This document shows positions 1 to 8,404 of a DNA stretch of 64,000 bases, piece by piece. Numbering within the stretch: the first letter of the stretch is position 1; the number at the start of each line of letters is the position of its first letter. The position numbers were made by a program, and so were the translations under genes. Location: contig NZ_JADPMR010000004.1 in the NCBI RefSeq assembly GCF_015686695.1, forward strand, positions 744,001-808,000, in the 5' to 3' direction. The notes under the pieces were generated by a model that was not told where the DNA came from, did not search any database, and was given only the letters and a program-made list of their open reading frames with translations. This DNA comes from Vibrio nitrifigilis (GTDB taxonomy: Bacteria; Pseudomonadota; Gammaproteobacteria; Enterobacterales; Vibrionaceae).

Positions 1-95
1 AATCACTTCCAGTGATTGTTCCGCAGGTACAGTGACCATCACAACGAACCGATGTGTCACTTTCTTTATCTTTGCTATAAAAGGAATCATGCAAA

Positions 96-2303
96 GTGAC
101 TGATAAAAAAAAACTATGGCGCCCCTCTCAAGCGATCATGCTGATTGGCCTTCCCCTTCTATCAAGTTGCGCCTTTTCTCAAAATACTCAAGATACAACA
201 CGCACTATAAAAAGCCCCGTTCAAGCGATTATGACCGATCCAAGTGGTGAACCCTTGTCCTCAGCTTCAACTGGTGCGTTTCAAAGCAAAACATACAAAC
301 ATCCAGAAAACAGAGGGCCAGGTCATCAAATCTATTACAATTTAAGTGTGCAATACAATGAATCCCAATTATATAACCCGCTAACAAATCTCCCTGACAC
401 CGTTAAACTACGTTCTCTTGTTGGCAGTAAATCGAACGAAAAAACCCCATTCGTTGGACCTAAAGTGGATCTTTGGCCCGGTGAAACCTTCCGTTTAACC
501 CTCGACAATAATCTCCCAGATGATGAAAGCTGCTATTCTCACACAGGTGGAGTTGACGATCCGCACTGCTTTAATGGCACCAATATGCACACACATGGAC
601 TTTGGATAAGTCCTACAGGAAATAGTGACAACGTGCTGCTAAAAATTGATCCCGGAGCAAGCTTTGAATACGAATATAATATTCCGTTTGATCACCCTGC
701 GGGGACGTTTTGGTACCACCCACATTTGCATGGCTCTACGGCACTTCAAGTCTCTAGTGGGATGAGCGGCCCACTCATCATTCACGGTGATCGTGTACCA
801 AGGTTCGAAAACAATACGTTAAAAGCTGGGGATATCGATACGTTACTGACGGATAGTAATGAAACGCCACTTAAAGAACGTGTATTGATGTTTGAGCAAA
901 TCGCTTATGCCTGTCGTAATCAAGAAGGAAATATCGAAACAGACGCCAATGGCCAATGGAAATGCAAGCCAGGACAAGTTGGTCAAATAGAGAAATATGA
1001 CCAATTTGGCCCAGGAACTTGGCAAAACTCCAAACGCTACACGTCAATCAATGGTACCGTGCTACCCACCATTAAAGACATTGCTGTCGGCGATGTGGAA
1101 AGATGGCGTTTTATTCACGCAGGGGTGCGCGATACCATCGGTTTACAGTTCAAAAAAGCCAAACTGAATAATCTGAATTTAAGTAAGGTTTATAAAGAGT
1201 TCAACAAGGCAAAAAATGCTGACGAGAAAAACGAAATCGTTGAGAAATATTGTTCAGGCGCCCCACTAAACCAATATATTATTGCTAGCGATGGCTTAAC
1301 TAGAAAACAAGTATCAACGCAATATAAAACGGTATTTCAGCCCGGCTACCGTGAAGATGTGTTAATGACCTTCCCAGAAAAAGGCCTCTACTGCATGGTC
1401 GATACTCACACCAATGGCCTTGACACAATCAACAAAGAAAAATCAAGCGACCAAATTTTGGCATTAATTGATGTAAATAAGGCTATTCAACAAACCCAAC
1501 CACTACCAACCAATGATAAGTGTCAAATGGCTCCAAATGCCATTCAAGTTTCTAACACTAAATTAAGTAAGTCAGATAAAAAAGTATTGGCGAAGCAAAA
1601 TGAAACGATATGTTCAACGCTTCTGACTGGTGCTCAAAAATACTCCCAAGAAAAGGTACGTACCCACGTTGTTGACGATATTAAAAATGGCTTAATGTTG
1701 ACTGCATTTGTGCCACACAAAGACGTTTCAGATTCTGAAGTCAGAGGGCAACAAGAACAAACATTAGGGTTCAATATCCTTCGTTCAAGTGGAGGAAATG
1801 CTTTTCATATTGGTAACTTAGATCTTAATACAACGACATACCATAGAGATTTAGACACTGGTGAAATTACACCAGATAAGGATGGCAATACCGTGATTGC
1901 ACCTTATGGTATTGTCAACGGGAAAGCCTATGCTGCCGATGTGGTCGATCGCAAACTACCGTTAGGTAAAGCTCAAGAATGGAAATTAGGTTCTGTGTAT
2001 GAAGGCCACCCTTTCCATATTCACGTCAATCCGTTCCAGATCGTATCAATTCAAGATGAGCATGGTAAAGAAGTGACCGGCGATCCAAAAAGCCAATACT
2101 ATGGGTATAAAGGAGTATGGCGCGACACCATCTTTGTTCGTCAAGGCTACCTTATTACCATGAGAACGCGTTATGAACGCTATATTGGTGAATTTGTCCT
2201 GCATTGCCATATTCTCGACCATGAAGATCAAGGGATGATGGAAAATGTCGGCATTTACCTTACCAATGGTAAAGGTCAAATCGTGACGGATGCTCATCAC
2301 TAA
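96..2303 (+). CDS. Lipoprotein multicopper oxidase
   Basis: Predicted three-domain (cupredoxin) multicopper oxidase that oxidises a metal or phenolic substrate and reduces O2 to water at the envelope. The N-terminus has Lys residues, a hydrophobic stretch and a lipobox (LSSC, Cys about residue 25), so a lipid-anchored protein is expected. All four copper-binding clusters are visible: HTHGLW (about 166), HPHLHG (about 210), HPFHIH (about 650) and HCHILDHEDQGMM near the C-terminus. At 735 residues it is longer than CueO-type oxidases, mostly from a Lys-rich middle linker. The start is GTG at 96, about 10 bases after AAGGAA; an ATG at 89 is in another frame and stops after four codons. The substrate cannot be told from sequence. 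A terminator follows directly. Bases 1-95 could hold the edge of a neighbouring gene but nothing there could be assigned. Confidence 0.9.
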   Translation: MTDKKKLWRPSQAIMLIGLPLLSSCAFSQNTQDTTRTIKSPVQAIMTDPSGEPLSSASTGAFQSKTYKHPENRGPGHQIYYNLSVQYNESQLYNPLTNLPDTVKLRSLVGSKSNEKTPFVGPKVDLWPGETFRLTLDNNLPDDESCYSHTGGVDDPHCFNGTNMHTHGLWISPTGNSDNVLLKIDPGASFEYEYNIPFDHPAGTFWYHPHLHGSTALQVSSGMSGPLIIHGDRVPRFENNTLKAGDIDTLLTDSNETPLKERVLMFEQIAYACRNQEGNIETDANGQWKCKPGQVGQIEKYDQFGPGTWQNSKRYTSINGTVLPTIKDIAVGDVERWRFIHAGVRDTIGLQFKKAKLNNLNLSKVYKEFNKAKNADEKNEIVEKYCSGAPLNQYIIASDGLTRKQVSTQYKTVFQPGYREDVLMTFPEKGLYCMVDTHTNGLDTINKEKSSDQILALIDVNKAIQQTQPLPTNDKCQMAPNAIQVSNTKLSKSDKKVLAKQNETICSTLLTGAQKYSQEKVRTHVVDDIKNGLMLTAFVPHKDVSDSEVRGQQEQTLGFNILRSSGGNAFHIGNLDLNTTTYHRDLDTGEITPDKDGNTVIAPYGIVNGKAYAADVVDRKLPLGKAQEWKLGSVYEGHPFHIHVNPFQIVSIQDEHGKEVTGDPKSQYYGYKGVWRDTIFVRQGYLITMRTRYERYIGEFVLHCHILDHEDQGMMENVGIYLTNGKGQIVTDAHH

Positions 2304-2328
2304 CGCGTAATCACACGTAACGAACCAA

Positions 2329-2356
2329 GGTAGATATTTATGTATCTACCTTTTTT
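2329..2356 (+). terminator. Rho-independent terminator after the multicopper oxidase
   Basis: Perfect 8-bp stem (GGTAGATA with TATCTACC), 6-base loop, then six T. It lies 26 bases after the oxidase stop codon. Confidence 0.85.
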
Positions 2357-2702
2357 ATCGCCATAAATTTCCCCATATTAACCAACATCGCGCTTACTCA
2401 TCTCATTACATATTATGACTTAATCTTTGTCGTGCGGGCTTTGTTATGACATGGGTTTACAACCTCACTCGCTAATACATAACTATCTAAATTAATTAAA
2501 CAATTCTATCTCTAACGTTATACAATTATTTGATAACTCAGAAACATACGTTCATGCTTGTTACGAGAGCTTTTGAATAATCTCTTTTCGTCTCTTTATG
2601 GCCGATCTAGCATAGTACTAAACGATCTAAGCAATTCGTTTTAATTTGTGTTTTCTTATATAGCATTTAGTTCGCACAATTAACTTAGTAGGAATTGCTA
2701 TC
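2357..2702. other. Intergenic region before the ABC importer operon
   Basis: About 350 bases, AT-rich, with no convincing ORF, RNA gene or repeat. It must hold the promoter of the 2703-5552 operon. TATATAGCATTTAG near 2655 is A/T-rich enough for a -10 region but no clear -35 or operator was recognised. Confidence 0.5.
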
Positions 2703-3722
2703 ATGCGTCGTTGGTCAGCTCTTTTAGTGACTTTGGTGTTGGGTTGGAGTCACCTAGCAACTGCAGCAGATAAATCAATCGAAATTGGTTACATGCCGAT
2801 TATTCCAGTGTCTCAAGCCTTTGTTGTATTACAAAATGGCACTTTAGAAAAAGCAGGGATTAAAGATCCTCAGTTATTCAAATTTCAAAACGGCCCTGCT
2901 ATCGTACAAGCGCTGCTATCCGGTCAATTGGATGTTGCGTATTTGGGCATCGGTCCAGCGATGGTTGCTCGTGCTAAAGGTGCCGATATAAAGGTTGTCG
3001 CCTCGAATATTGTTGAGCAAGTTAGCATGGTTGCACTGGGTAAGCTCGCGCCTTACTTTGATAACGGTGATACGAAAACGGCATTTGCGCGTTTTAAAGC
3101 AGATAATGGACACAAAGCCGTAATCTCAACCTTTCCAGTTGGGTCTGTTCCAGAGACAGTATTACAATATTGGCTACATCATCAATTGGGTATGACAGAC
3201 CAACAGATTGCAGACAATATTCGCATCATTTATCAAGGCACAGCTCAGGTTCAACAATCCCTAATGACTGGTGCCGTTGACGGTGCCGCCATTTTGGAAC
3301 CTGTGGTTAGCATTGTGAAAGACAGAAAGTCTGACGCTAAAGTCGTGGCATCAGGGTCTCAAATGTTCCCTAACCAACCAGGGGCTGTGTTGGTCGTACG
3401 TGAAAAACTGATTCAATCCGATCCCGAGTTAGTTAAGACGTTGGTTAAAGCTCATATTGCTGCCACTAACGAACTACGCAACGATCCAGAAACTGCGGCT
3501 AAAGCGGTTGGAAAATATGTGGGTGGTGGTCGCCTGCCTTCTCGTATCGTGTTAAACGCAATCAAAAATTCTCATGATGAATTTCAAGCCGATCCTAATG
3601 CGATCATAGAGGGAACTCATACGATGCGTGACTTTCAGGCGAAACAAGGCACTTTAAAAGTAAATGTAGACCTAAATTCCCTATTCGATAATCACTTCTA
3701 TAACGAATTAAACCAGGAGTAA
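2703..3722 (+). CDS. ABC transporter periplasmic substrate-binding protein (NitT/TauT type)
   Basis: Solute-binding protein of the NMT1/SsuA/TauA/NrtA superfamily, exported by a cleavable Sec signal (Arg-Arg, hydrophobic core, cleavage near ATAA, residues 19-22). The mature start IEIGYMPI followed by a LLSGQLDVAYLGIGP segment (about 75-90) is the usual ligand-lobe pattern of the family (GxxDVAxxG). It is first in a tight four-gene operon: the permease starts 9 bases after its stop, then the ATPase and a DsrE-family protein. The AGGAATTGCTATC leader gives a clear ribosome site. Substrate is unproven; the DsrE partner makes a sulfur compound more likely than nitrate. Confidence 0.88.
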   Translation: MRRWSALLVTLVLGWSHLATAADKSIEIGYMPIIPVSQAFVVLQNGTLEKAGIKDPQLFKFQNGPAIVQALLSGQLDVAYLGIGPAMVARAKGADIKVVASNIVEQVSMVALGKLAPYFDNGDTKTAFARFKADNGHKAVISTFPVGSVPETVLQYWLHHQLGMTDQQIADNIRIIYQGTAQVQQSLMTGAVDGAAILEPVVSIVKDRKSDAKVVASGSQMFPNQPGAVLVVREKLIQSDPELVKTLVKAHIAATNELRNDPETAAKAVGKYVGGGRLPSRIVLNAIKNSHDEFQADPNAIIEGTHTMRDFQAKQGTLKVNVDLNSLFDNHFYNELNQE

Positions 3723-3731
3723 CACCTCGTA

Positions 3732-4505
3732 ATGTTGCAACTATTGACTCGCTCCCGCTGGGGGCGTGCTTTTTTAGGGCTGTTGGGCGTCATCGGCTTC
3801 GTATTAGTGTGGAAATATGCCCAAGCTTCAAACTGGGCACCGAGCGGTACCATTCCAGATCCTTTTACTCTTCCTCAAGCACTTGCTGATGAATGGACAT
3901 CCGGGCGGTTACTGCCAGCGATTACCTCAAGTCTTATCCATTACGGTTGGGGCCTAGCGATTGGTACATTTCTTGGCTTCTTAATTGGCGCTCTCGCAGC
4001 ATCTTCAGCACTGATTGATGCCTTGCACGCTTGGTTAGCGCGTATACTTCGCCCTATTCCACCGTTAGCTTGGGTGGTATTTGCCATAGCGTGGTTTCAA
4101 GTTAGCCATGCAGGTGCCGCGTTTGTTATTGCGATTGGCGTGTTTTGGGTCAATTATTTTGCCACCTACTCTGCCGTGAGTAACGTAGACTCTCGTTTTT
4201 ACGAGCTTGCTCGTTCATTTGGTCAAAACGGATATTTGCGTCAAGCATTACAAGTCACGTTACCGGGAGCGGCTGTCGGCATTTTTTCTGGTATTCGCAC
4301 AGGCATTGGCCAAGCTTGGATGACACTCATTGCTGCCGAACTTCTGGGTGTACCCGGAATGGGACAGGAAATGAATTCCGCTGCAGGTGTCGGCGCATAC
4401 GAAGTCGTTGTGGTTTATATGTTGATCATTTCTCTAGTTTACACACTGAGCGATACACTATTTGGTCTAATTGAAAAGCGAGTTCTTAAATGGCGTCAAT
4501 TCTAA
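3732..4505 (+). CDS. ABC transporter permease (NitT/TauT type)
   Basis: Inner-membrane permease of the BPD_transp_1 family (TauC/SsuC-like), 257 residues with about six hydrophobic segments. The cytoplasmic EAA loop that docks on the ATPase is visible around residues 155-195 (ELARSFGQN ... GIFSGIRTGIGQAW). It follows the binding protein by 9 bases, and its 3' end overlaps the ATPase gene by 16 bases, so translation is probably coupled. Confidence 0.88.
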   Translation: MLQLLTRSRWGRAFLGLLGVIGFVLVWKYAQASNWAPSGTIPDPFTLPQALADEWTSGRLLPAITSSLIHYGWGLAIGTFLGFLIGALAASSALIDALHAWLARILRPIPPLAWVVFAIAWFQVSHAGAAFVIAIGVFWVNYFATYSAVSNVDSRFYELARSFGQNGYLRQALQVTLPGAAVGIFSGIRTGIGQAWMTLIAAELLGVPGMGQEMNSAAGVGAYEVVVVYMLIISLVYTLSDTLFGLIEKRVLKWRQF

Positions 4506-5221
4506 ATATCGAAGGTCTTAGCTATCACTATGGCGACAATCCTAAGCCTGTCTTTGCCAATTTAGATTTAAAGATCGAAGAGGGTGAGTTCGTTGCCGTT
4601 GTTGGTGGATCCGGTGTTGGCAAATCCACATTGCTACGCTGTGTTGCTGGGTTAACGGAATCGAGCGGTGGTAATATTGCTTTAAATGTTGAAGAAAACG
4701 AAACAAGACGCTCTCGTGGGCTCGTATTTCAAGATGGTCGTTTAATGCCTTGGCGCACATTACGCAGCAACATCGCCTATGGTTTACAAGGCTTAAAACT
4801 CACCAAAGAACAAAAACAGCAACGCGTTGATGAGGTAATAAAACTGGCACGCTTAGACGATCTCGCAGATCGCTGGCCACATCAACTTTCGGGCGGCCAA
4901 GTTCAACGCGGCGGTATAGCTCGTGCACTTGCTGTTCATCCACATTTATTATTAATGGATGAACCCTTTAGCGCTGTTGATGCCATTACGCGTCACCATT
5001 TACAAGATCAGTTACTCAGCATTTGCGAGCAAATGCATGAAACGGTTATGTTTATTACTCACGATATTGAAGAAGCCATTTACCTCGCCGATCGCGTGAT
5101 CGTGCTTGCTGGCTCGCCTGCGACAATAGCACTTGATCAACACATTGATTTACCACGCCCTCGTCGTCGAGGCTCCGACGAACTACAGCAACTAGCACAC
5201 CAGATTGCGCAGGCTCTCTAG
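4490..5221 (+). CDS. ABC transporter ATP-binding protein (NitT/TauT type)
   Basis: Complete 243-residue nucleotide-binding subunit (TauB/SsuB-like). Walker A GGSGVGKST (about 38-46), Q-loop FQDGRLMPW, signature LSGGQVQRGGIARAL, Walker B LLLMDEPFSAVD and H-loop ITHD are all present. It energises import through the permease encoded just upstream (16-base overlap). The DsrE-family gene begins 28 bases downstream with its own ribosome site. Confidence 0.9.
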   Translation: MASILNIEGLSYHYGDNPKPVFANLDLKIEEGEFVAVVGGSGVGKSTLLRCVAGLTESSGGNIALNVEENETRRSRGLVFQDGRLMPWRTLRSNIAYGLQGLKLTKEQKQQRVDEVIKLARLDDLADRWPHQLSGGQVQRGGIARALAVHPHLLLMDEPFSAVDAITRHHLQDQLLSICEQMHETVMFITHDIEEAIYLADRVIVLAGSPATIALDQHIDLPRPRRRGSDELQQLAHQIAQAL

Positions 5222-5249
5222 TACTCAGATATATAGAAGGAAAAATATT

Positions 5250-5552
5250 ATGGCAGCAACTCAATTGCTGATTCACGCGCCCACTGAAGACGCTCTCAAA
5301 CGTGCACAAAATAATGCTCGTAATTTGCTTAAGCTCGAAAACGATGCCCAAGTCGAGATCATCGTTAATGGCCCTGCGGCTAAAACTGCAGTAACAATTA
5401 CCGACTCTGACATTGTCTCCCGTTTAGTGTTGTGTGGTAACAGCTTAAAAGCGCAAGAACTCGCTGCTCAAGCAGAAGCCAAAGTTGTTGATGCCGCAGT
5501 GCAATACCTCGCCCATAAACAATCTCAAGGATGGGCCTATATCCGCGCTTGA
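5250..5552 (+). CDS. DsrE-family small sulfur-relay-like protein
   Basis: 100-residue cytosolic protein of the DsrE/DsrF superfamily. The family's single conserved cysteine is seen in LCGNSLKA (about residue 70), the position that carries persulfide sulfur in TusD/DsrE proteins. The start at 5250 follows AAGGA at a good distance; a longer reading frame from 5205 would overlap the ATPase gene and lacks a ribosome site. Last gene of the ABC operon, followed by a strong terminator. Inference: it may receive or sense sulfur from the imported substrate. It stands alone, without TusB/TusC-like partners. Confidence 0.75.
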   Translation: MAATQLLIHAPTEDALKRAQNNARNLLKLENDAQVEIIVNGPAAKTAVTITDSDIVSRLVLCGNSLKAQELAAQAEAKVVDAAVQYLAHKQSQGWAYIRA

Positions 5553-5574
5553 GTATAAACATATTGGCATCAAA

Positions 5575-5615
5575 AAAGCCCTTAGATGCGCGCTAGCACC
5601 TAAGGGCTTTCTTTA
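5575..5615 (+). terminator. Rho-independent terminator of the ABC-DsrE operon
   Basis: 11-bp perfect stem (AAAGCCCTTAG with CTAAGGGCTTT) and a 14-base loop, followed by CTTTATT. It lies just after the DsrE gene and marks the left flank of the cassette array. Confidence 0.9.
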
Positions 5616-5698
5616 TTATAGAATAGAGTTCTGCTATTCGACTTTACCAAATCTCTGATAATGCCTATTTGGCATGAACGACACAGCAAATTGCATAA

Positions 5699-6004
5699 TT
5701 AAAAAAATTCCAATATCAAACTCAACACAATGGGTGAATAAATAGTTAATTGAGAATATCGAGTATTAGCAACTTTTTTAACATTAATGACGATAATAAC
5801 CATTAACCAAACAGCACCTGCAGCATAGGCCATATTATTTTCCAAATGATTATAGTGCTGAAAAAGTTCTGCCACTTCTACTACATCATTGTCGTTTATT
5901 ATCTTCAAATTATGTATTTTATCATCGGCTAAAAATCCATAGTATTTAGACCAGCAGATTAAAATAAATTGAATTACCAATGTCGATATTGAAAATATTT
6001 TCAT
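5699..6004 (-). CDS. Small membrane protein, unknown function
   Basis: 101 residues, not recognised. The N-terminus (residues 5-20) and two C-terminal stretches (about 58-75 and 86-100) are hydrophobic, so three membrane segments with a charged middle loop are likely. It sits at the distal left edge of the cassette array. No convincing attC lies to its left, so it may be an old cassette that lost its attC or a chromosomal gene flanking the array. Confidence 0.55.
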   Translation of the reverse strand: MKIFSISTLVIQFILICWSKYYGFLADDKIHNLKIINDNDVVEVAELFQHYNHLENNMAYAAGAVWLMVIIVINVKKVANTRYSQLTIYSPIVLSLILEFF

Positions 6005-6078
6005 TATTGTTGAGTGCTTTCCTTTCTATCCAGTTAGTTCAGCAATGCGCTAAGCCAATGCAGCATTTAGTTATCTCT

Positions 6079-6141
6079 ATTTAAACAACTTTTAAGCTCT
6101 CAACTGTTTCTTCAGTGTAAACTTTTCCTTGTTTGTTAGAT
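6079..6141 (-). other. Degenerate attC site (Nudix cassette)
   Basis: The right end GTTAGAT (6135-6141) is a good core and overlaps the Nudix stop codon as in other cassettes. The left end ATTTAAAC is one base off consensus and the body pairs poorly. Confidence 0.4.
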
Positions 6142-6555
6142 TCGGGCTTCAGTTACCAAAGAAATTACTATAATTTGAGCCTCAACAGGAACGAGATCTA
6201 GCTGGCTTAAGTCATTCAGTTTTACCCAAGTTAGTTCATATCGATTAGAGCAATTTTGAGCCTCAAATTCTGGGCTTTGCCGTGATAATTTAGGTGTAAA
6301 AAAAGGCACATTAACAAGAAAGAAATGCTCCTTTCGCCCACGATTTACGACTGAAAAAATGGCTTCTTGATTACTTATTTCCAAAGAGGTTTCTTCGAAA
6401 ACTTCGCGAACTATAGCTTGCGTAAGTGACTCATTTGACTCGACTCCACCTCCGGGAAAAACCCAATAAATTCGACCATCTTTAATACGTTTTATGAGCA
6501 GAATTTCAGAATGTTTTTGATTTACCAATAATGCGCTAACTCTCGGTTTTTGCAT
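6136..6555 (-). CDS. Nudix hydrolase (cassette)
   Basis: 139-residue Nudix-fold pyrophosphohydrolase that cleaves nucleoside-diphosphate-linked substrates. The Nudix box is complete: GGGVESNE at about 36, then REVFEETSLEI at about 50-60, supplying the Mg-binding glutamates. It is a single-gene cassette read leftward; its stop codon lies in the GTTAGAT attC core. AGGAGATAAA before the ATG is a strong ribosome site. The exact substrate is unknown. Confidence 0.85.
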   Translation of the reverse strand: MQKPRVSALLVNQKHSEILLIKRIKDGRIYWVFPGGGVESNESLTQAIVREVFEETSLEISNQEAIFSVVNRGRKEHFFLVNVPFFTPKLSRQSPEFEAQNCSNRYELTWVKLNDLSQLDLVPVEAQIIVISLVTEARI

Positions 6556-6578
6556 TTTATCTCCTACGGAATAGCGCT

Positions 6579-6601
6579 ACATAACTAACTGATAGTTAGC
6601 G
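6579..6601 (-). other. Collapsed attC core pair
   Basis: ACATAAC (6579-6585), the same core as at 12278 and 22913, is followed only 9 bases later by GTTAGCG. The body of an attC is missing, so this looks like a remnant left by internal deletion between the Nudix and iminopeptidase genes. Confidence 0.3.
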
Positions 6602-6612
6602 TGACATTTAGA

Positions 6613-7611
6613 CTAAAAGAGGGTTCGAAACCTATCTAGAGCAGCCGTCATCGCTTCAGAAAATCCCATGCCACCGTGGCCAGCCCCTTCCAGTATCCAT
6701 AAGTCACTTTTCGGCCAAGCGCGATGTAAATTCAAGGCAACATCCATCGGTCCAGATATATCCCACCGACCATGGATTAAAACCGCAGGTATGTCCGCTA
6801 ATCGGGACATTCCAGCCATCAATTCACCATCGGCCAAAAAGCAACCTCGGCTCCAGTAGTGCGTAACTAGCCGAGAAAAAATAAGACTAAATTGGGGATC
6901 ACAATAGCGTAATGAGGGTTCCCAGCCAGGCATGAGTGAAACATGCGTATCCTCCCATCGGCACCACTCAAGAGCAGCCTGTTGATAGATAACAGGGTTT
7001 GAATCGGCTAAGAGTCTTGCGTATGCAGCACATAAATCACCTTCTCTTTCCGCCTCAGGTAAGAACGAACAAAAACGCTCCCACTCACGTGGAAAGATTC
7101 GTCCCATATCCTTTGTGATCCAATCTATTTCACGACGCGTCCCCATTGTTACCGACCCTAAGACCATCGCGATGACTCGATTAGGATAACGTTGTGCATA
7201 GACAAGGCCAAGCGTCACTCCCCAGGAACCACCAACGACAACCCATTTATCAATCTTGAGATACTCGCGCAGTGCTTCAATATCAGCCACGAGGTGATCG
7301 GTCGTATTCACTCTCAGATCCGCGTTAGGCTCAGAAACAAGTGGAACACTACGCCCACAACCTCGCTGATCGAACAGTACCGCGCGATATGCTTTAGGGT
7401 CGAAATAACGCCGAGAACCAGGCCCACAACCACTACCCGGTCCACCGTGAAGGTATATTACCGGCCCCCCTTCTGGGTTACCAACCTCTTCCCAATAGAT
7501 GCAGTGACCATCACCGACATCTAGCATCCCCGAATTAAACGGTTCTATGGGGGGATAACGTTTTTTGATTAATTCAGATGCTTCAAAGCGTTCTTTTTCA
7601 ATATCTTCCAT
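6613..7611 (-). CDS. Prolyl iminopeptidase-like alpha/beta hydrolase (peptidase S33)
   Basis: 332 residues from the ATG at 7611 (MEDIEKERFEASEL); a longer frame to 7665 runs into the neighbouring attC remnant. Alpha/beta hydrolase with HGGPGSGCGPG oxyanion loop (about residue 54), nucleophile elbow GGSWG, acidic residue in HGRWD and catalytic His in GAGHGG near the C-terminus, the full S33 proline iminopeptidase set. It removes N-terminal proline from peptides in the cytosol. At about 1 kb it is the largest cassette gene here. Its own attC is reduced to a core pair on the left and the next one has lost its left half, so it may have arrived by a rearrangement rather than clean integrase action. 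Confidence 0.85.
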   Translation of the reverse strand: MEDIEKERFEASELIKKRYPPIEPFNSGMLDVGDGHCIYWEEVGNPEGGPVIYLHGGPGSGCGPGSRRYFDPKAYRAVLFDQRGCGRSVPLVSEPNADLRVNTTDHLVADIEALREYLKIDKWVVVGGSWGVTLGLVYAQRYPNRVIAMVLGSVTMGTRREIDWITKDMGRIFPREWERFCSFLPEAEREGDLCAAYARLLADSNPVIYQQAALEWCRWEDTHVSLMPGWEPSLRYCDPQFSLIFSRLVTHYWSRGCFLADGELMAGMSRLADIPAVLIHGRWDISGPMDVALNLHRAWPKSDLWILEGAGHGGMGFSEAMTAALDRFRTLF

Positions 7612-7677
7612 ACCACTTGTACCATATGTATATACACTATAACGCCAAGATAAGCTGTATTGCACTTAATCAACAAT

Positions 7678-7740
7678 AAAAACCAAACCTAGTAAAAATG
7701 GGACAAGATAAAACGCATCTGATGCAGTGCCTTGTTACGC
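7678..7740 (-). other. Half attC site (right half retained)
   Basis: The segment ending GCATCTGATGCAGTGCC and GTTACGC matches the right half of the attC at 14497-14603. The left half (AACGCTGAGCTAAGC-type) is absent, replaced by the 5' region of the S33 hydrolase gene. Confidence 0.6.
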
Positions 7741-8313
7741 GACTTTCACGCACATGACTATACCTGTGGACCAACATAGCTTCGCAATAGCGAGATCGTC
7801 ACGCTGTGATAAGTGATCGATTAAACGTTGAATTTTACTATTGTGTTCTTCTGACCAATCCGCGCGAATTTTCATATCATCAATAATGTAGAAGCCGCCA
7901 ATTTTAAGACAAGCTAGAGCTTCGTTTAGGTAATAGTACTTACCTGGCCAAGTATCAGCGAATATTAGATCGACCGATAATGGCGGAATGCGATCAATAA
8001 CGTCCTCTCCATCAGATAGAACAATATCAACTCGTGGATCGGAGTTAAGATAGTGACAAGCAATTTCGATATTTTCGGCCGAGTTATCCACCGTAATTAA
8101 CGTTGAATCTGCCGACATTCCATGTAAAAGCCATGAAGTACATAACCCCGTACCAGTTCCCAACTCTAACAAACTCCCCGATTGCTTACTGGCGGCTAAA
8201 GCCGATAGAAACGAACCGATGGGTAACTCTGATAACTGAGGAAAACCAATGTCCTGTGTTGCTTTCAATATCTTTTCATATTGTTTTGGGTAAACTTCTA
8301 CTGTTTCATTCAT
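7735..8313 (-). CDS. SAM-dependent methyltransferase (cassette)
   Basis: 192-residue class I methyltransferase. Motif I is LLELGTGTGLCTSW (about 48-60), the acidic strand-2 residue is in TLITVDNS, and DLIFADTWPG (about 112) matches the post-I/motif IV area of O-methyltransferase-like proteins. AAGGAGG lies just before the ATG. Single-gene cassette; the stop overlaps GTTACGC of its attC. The methyl acceptor is unknown. Confidence 0.75.
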   Translation of the reverse strand: MNETVEVYPKQYEKILKATQDIGFPQLSELPIGSFLSALAASKQSGSLLELGTGTGLCTSWLLHGMSADSTLITVDNSAENIEIACHYLNSDPRVDIVLSDGEDVIDRIPPLSVDLIFADTWPGKYYYLNEALACLKIGGFYIIDDMKIRADWSEEHNSKIQRLIDHLSQRDDLAIAKLCWSTGIVMCVKVA

Positions 8314-8331
8314 ACAAACCTCCTTGTAACC

Positions 8332-8400
8332 TAATGACGCTAAGCAAGCAGCACTTTTCTTGCTGCCTGAACAAACCGATTACGTTAAACCACATACACC
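8332..8400 (-). other. Half attC site (left half retained)
   Basis: TGACGCTAAGCAAGCAGCAC with ACAAACCGATTACGTTAAAC resembles the left half of the attC at 22913-23017 (AGCACAGCAGCAC ... AAACTAATTACTTCAAACC). The matching right half (TCTGCTGCTGCG-CTTGTT) is missing, so a deletion joined this attC to the 3' end of the phosphatase gene. Confidence 0.55.
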
Positions 8401-8404
8401 CAAC

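Noticed and set aside
1..101. Possible end of an upstream gene or start of a divergent one
   Set aside because: Both strands have open frames here, but about 100 bases at the window edge with no motif is too little to call.
2046..2300. Minus-strand ORF of 84 codons in the multicopper oxidase gene
   Set aside because: Shadow of a strongly supported plus-strand gene.
5616..5698. Small inverted repeats left of the first cassette gene as a possible terminal attC
   Set aside because: No RYYYAAC/GTTRRRY pair and only 5-6 bp stems; not enough to call.
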